From assembly GCA_051647125.1 (NCBI GenBank), contig JBOFDP010000110.1, forward strand, positions 1-7,946: a stretch of DNA of 7,946 nucleotides. Reading direction: 5' to 3'. The stretch is from JBOFDP01 sp051647125 (lineage in GTDB: Bacteria; Bacteroidota; Bacteroidia; Chitinophagales; Chitinophagaceae). The notes under the pieces are model-generated. The model was given only the letters and a program-made list of their open reading frames with translations. It had not been told where the DNA came from and searched no databases. This document shows positions 6,878 to 7,946 of this stretch, one piece after another; position 1 is the first letter of the stretch; each line of letters starts with the position of its first letter. The position numbers and the translations under genes were made by a program.

Positions 6878-7542
6878 GACATTCCACGATTGCTTTGTAA
6901 AATACCCATGTACGCCAAAAAATGCCTCTTGGAAGCTCGTTTTTTTACAGGTATTTCTTCCAATAAAGATCTATCAAAATAGTTAAACTCTTTTTTAAGT
7001 TGTGCCAAGTTATTATTGGGTACATAAGTAAAAGTTTTACCCACATGAAAACTATTGATAGAAAGTAGTTTTGCTAATTGATCCCAATTTTCTTCTATAT
7101 TTTCTACCGAAAAAAATAATATTGGTCTATTGATATCGGTAGTTTTGTATACTGCAAATTCTAATCCATTACAAAGTGCAAAATAGTTGCTTCTTATTTC
7201 GGGATGTGTAGCATAGCTATAGACTTGCTCTACATTATCATCATTAATAATTTTTTGATTAGGAGCTTTGGCATCCAATACCCAAAAAAAATTACTATCA
7301 ACCTTTAATGCATAATCAGGGAATAAAGTAATTGCTCTTTTTTTACTTCCTATTTTTAAATATGGGTGTATTAGCGTTTTACTACGAACAATATTTGCCT
7401 GTGTATAACCCAATGCAGTAAAAATAGGCAAGATAATGATTTCACGCACACTATCTTCTTGGAAATTAGGATTATCCAAAATAGTTGTAAAGTCCAGATT
7501 TTTAAATAAATTTTCTTTGGTGATGGATGCGTTTTTCGTCAT
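6835..7542 (-). CDS. Fragment 1: HsdR_N-like PD-(D/E)xK nuclease domain
   Basis: Numbered from ATG 7542, this piece shows the core of a type I restriction R-subunit N-terminal nuclease: E34 in DSVREIIILPIFTALGY, P75-D76 in FPDYAL, D90-A91-K92 in FWVLDAKAP (the D-x14-(D/E)xK spacing), and a Q106-x3-Y110 pair in EQVYSYATHPE, followed by YFALCNGLEFAVY. These are the residues that bind metal and cut DNA in that family. The true domain sequence ends at K201; the last 34 codons, from the A7 run to the stop at 6835, are out-of-frame and carry no family signal. No SF2 helicase follows, unlike a real HsdR. Translated alone it would be a free nuclease domain of 235 residues. Confidence 0.7.
   Translation of the reverse strand: MTKNASITKENLFKNLDFTTILDNPNFQEDSVREIIILPIFTALGYTQANIVRSKTLIHPYLKIGSKKRAITLFPDYALKVDSNFFWVLDAKAPNQKIINDDNVEQVYSYATHPEIRSNYFALCNGLEFAVYKTTDINRPILFFSVENIEENWDQLAKLLSINSFHVGKTFTYVPNNNLAQLKKEFNYFDRSLLEEIPVKKRASKRHFLAYMGILQSNRGMSWLNILNIFLNQAI
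6940..6946 (-). other. Frameshift site 1: A7 tract forming an in-phase slippery heptamer
   Basis: On the minus strand, in the nuclease frame, the codons are GTA AAA AAA CGA. The heptamer A AAA AAA therefore sits in the X XXY YYZ phase of -1 ribosomal slippery sites. Moving one base back gives ACG AGC TTC CAA GAG (TSFQE), which enters the methyltransferase frame exactly. Loss of one A from a run of eight would give the same picture. Confidence 0.75.
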
Positions 7543-7548
7543 TGATGA

Positions 7549-7556
7549 CAAAAATA
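7549..7556 (-). promoter_or_regulatory. Possible -7 element upstream of the nuclease-methyltransferase gene
   Basis: The minus strand reads TATTTTTG, which fits TAnnTTTG, but ends only 6 bp before the ATG at 7542, implying an almost leaderless transcript. In such A/T-rich sequence a chance match is plausible, and no -33 TTTG lies at the usual spacing. Confidence 0.3.
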
Positions 7557-7659
7557 CGATTTTATTTCTAATTCTTAAATTTATCACATCAAACTTCATT
7601 TTACCCAAAATATCCTATTTCGTATTATTAGAATACATTTACATTTCCAAAAAATAAAG

Positions 7660-7667
7660 TAGTTTTG
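7660..7667 (+). promoter_or_regulatory. Possible -7 element upstream of the rightmost gene
   Basis: The plus strand reads TAGTTTTG, matching TAnnTTTG, and lies 24 bp before the ATG at 7692. No clear -33 motif is visible upstream. Its distance to the start resembles that of the elements before recR and the membrane protein gene. Confidence 0.42.
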
Positions 7668-7691
7668 TACCTCCTCAAGAAATAAAATATC

Positions 7692-7946
7692 ATGACTCTT
7701 TCAGAATATATTACCCAAGATATACAACTAAAAATAAATACTCCTCATAATAAAATAGAAAATACCCATTGTATTATTACCAAACAAAAAGATACTTTTT
7801 GTTTAACCTATACACTGAACAAAAATGATTATCTATTTGATTTGCAAGAAAAAAATTATACCCTCACCATAATGATCAGAGAACAGTATTTTAATAAGTA
7901 TAGTATACCTTTTTCTTTACATCTAGAAAGACATTCTATTTGTTGC
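7692..7946 (+). CDS. Hypothetical protein (partial, N-terminal 85 codons)
   Basis: An ATG at 7692 opens a frame that stays open for 85 codons to the window edge. It begins MTLSEYITQDIQLKINTPHN, has no signal peptide and no membrane segment, and is rich in polar residues with alternating hydrophobics (DTFCLTYTLNKNDYLFDL, NYTLTIMIREQYF), suggesting beta strands. I do not recognise it. It is divergent from the broken restriction-modification gene, with 149 bp between the two starts. The -7 element 24 bp upstream and the sustained open frame in A/T-rich DNA support it as a real gene. No function can be assigned from the visible part. Confidence 0.6.
   Translation, partial: MTLSEYITQDIQLKINTPHNKIENTHCIITKQKDTFCLTYTLNKNDYLFDLQEKNYTLTIMIREQYFNKYSIPFSLHLERHSICC

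Larger units (their letters stand above)
5284..7542 (-). pseudogene. Restriction endonuclease-DNA methyltransferase fusion gene interrupted by three frameshifts
   Basis: Four successive minus frames (7542-6835, 6877-6566, 6587-5808, 5790-5284) join into one protein of about 753 residues if a base is missing at each of three places: the A7 run at 6940-6946, the A5 run at 6612-6616, and 5864-5872. Homology-like sequence crosses every junction: VKK/TSFQEAFFGVHGYFTKQ, EALK/YKGPKPLPLPKGSD, and PQK/GQTSFKKRQNPFTVL. Domain order is a PD-(D/E)xK nuclease of HsdR N-terminal type, a methyltransferase with DPFGGSG then DPPY, and a C-terminal helical region. Such a protein would both methylate a DNA site and cut unmethylated DNA, without HsdS or a helicase. 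No nonsense mutation or motif loss is seen, so decay is recent, the full product is made by slippage, or the read has homopolymer errors. The start was taken as ATG 7542 (MTKNASITKENLF); upstream TTG 7608 and ATG 7599 are alternatives that add unlikely-looking residues. Confidence 0.85.

Noticed and set aside
5284..7542. Programmed frameshifting as the explanation for all three frame changes
   Set aside because: Only the site at 6940-6946 has a correctly phased slippery heptamer; the sites at 6612-6616 and 5864-5872 do not permit tandem slippage with good re-pairing.
7436..7657. Plus-strand open frame over the start of the nuclease domain
   Set aside because: Antisense shadow of the nuclease coding region; the sense frame carries the PD-(D/E)xK motifs.

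Overview
The window looks like a low-GC chromosome segment from a member of the Bacteroidota. This rests on the strongly AT-rich sequence, start codons without Shine-Dalgarno sites, several Bacteroidota-type -7 elements (TAnnTTTG) just upstream of genes, an exported protein with an 'A|Q' signal-peptide junction, and the gene content. No rRNA, tRNA, CRISPR array or insertion sequence was seen. I did not try to name the genus.

Left part (1-4038, all minus strand): a co-directional run reads, in transcription order, recR (recombinational repair), a small exported protein of unknown function, a GT4-type glycosyltransferase, mtaB (tRNA ms2t6A37 methylthiotransferase), and a multi-pass membrane protein cut by the window edge that resembles the O-antigen ligase/polymerase class. 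Gaps inside the run are 5 to 52 bp. Clear -7 elements precede recR and the membrane protein, so the run probably has at least two transcription units. Two housekeeping genes are interleaved with two surface-glycan-type genes.

Middle (4039-5283): a 170-bp divergent spacer, then one plus-strand gene for a PLP enzyme of the threonine aldolase family. It ends in a hairpin that has a T-run on both strands and so serves two convergent genes.

Right part (5284-7542, minus strand): the most interesting region. Four consecutive open frames that look like separate genes are pieces of one gene of about 750 codons. It encodes an HsdR_N-like PD-(D/E)xK nuclease domain, a DNA methyltransferase (DPFGGSG, then DPPY) and a C-terminal helical/winged-helix-like region: a self-contained restriction-modification-type protein. 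Three single-base frame changes, all in the same direction and all in or beside A-runs, break it. The first lies on an in-phase A AAA AAA heptamer. The motifs are intact, so the damage is recent, rescued by slippage, or a sequencing artefact.

Right edge (7692-7946): the first 85 codons of a divergently transcribed gene that I do not recognise.
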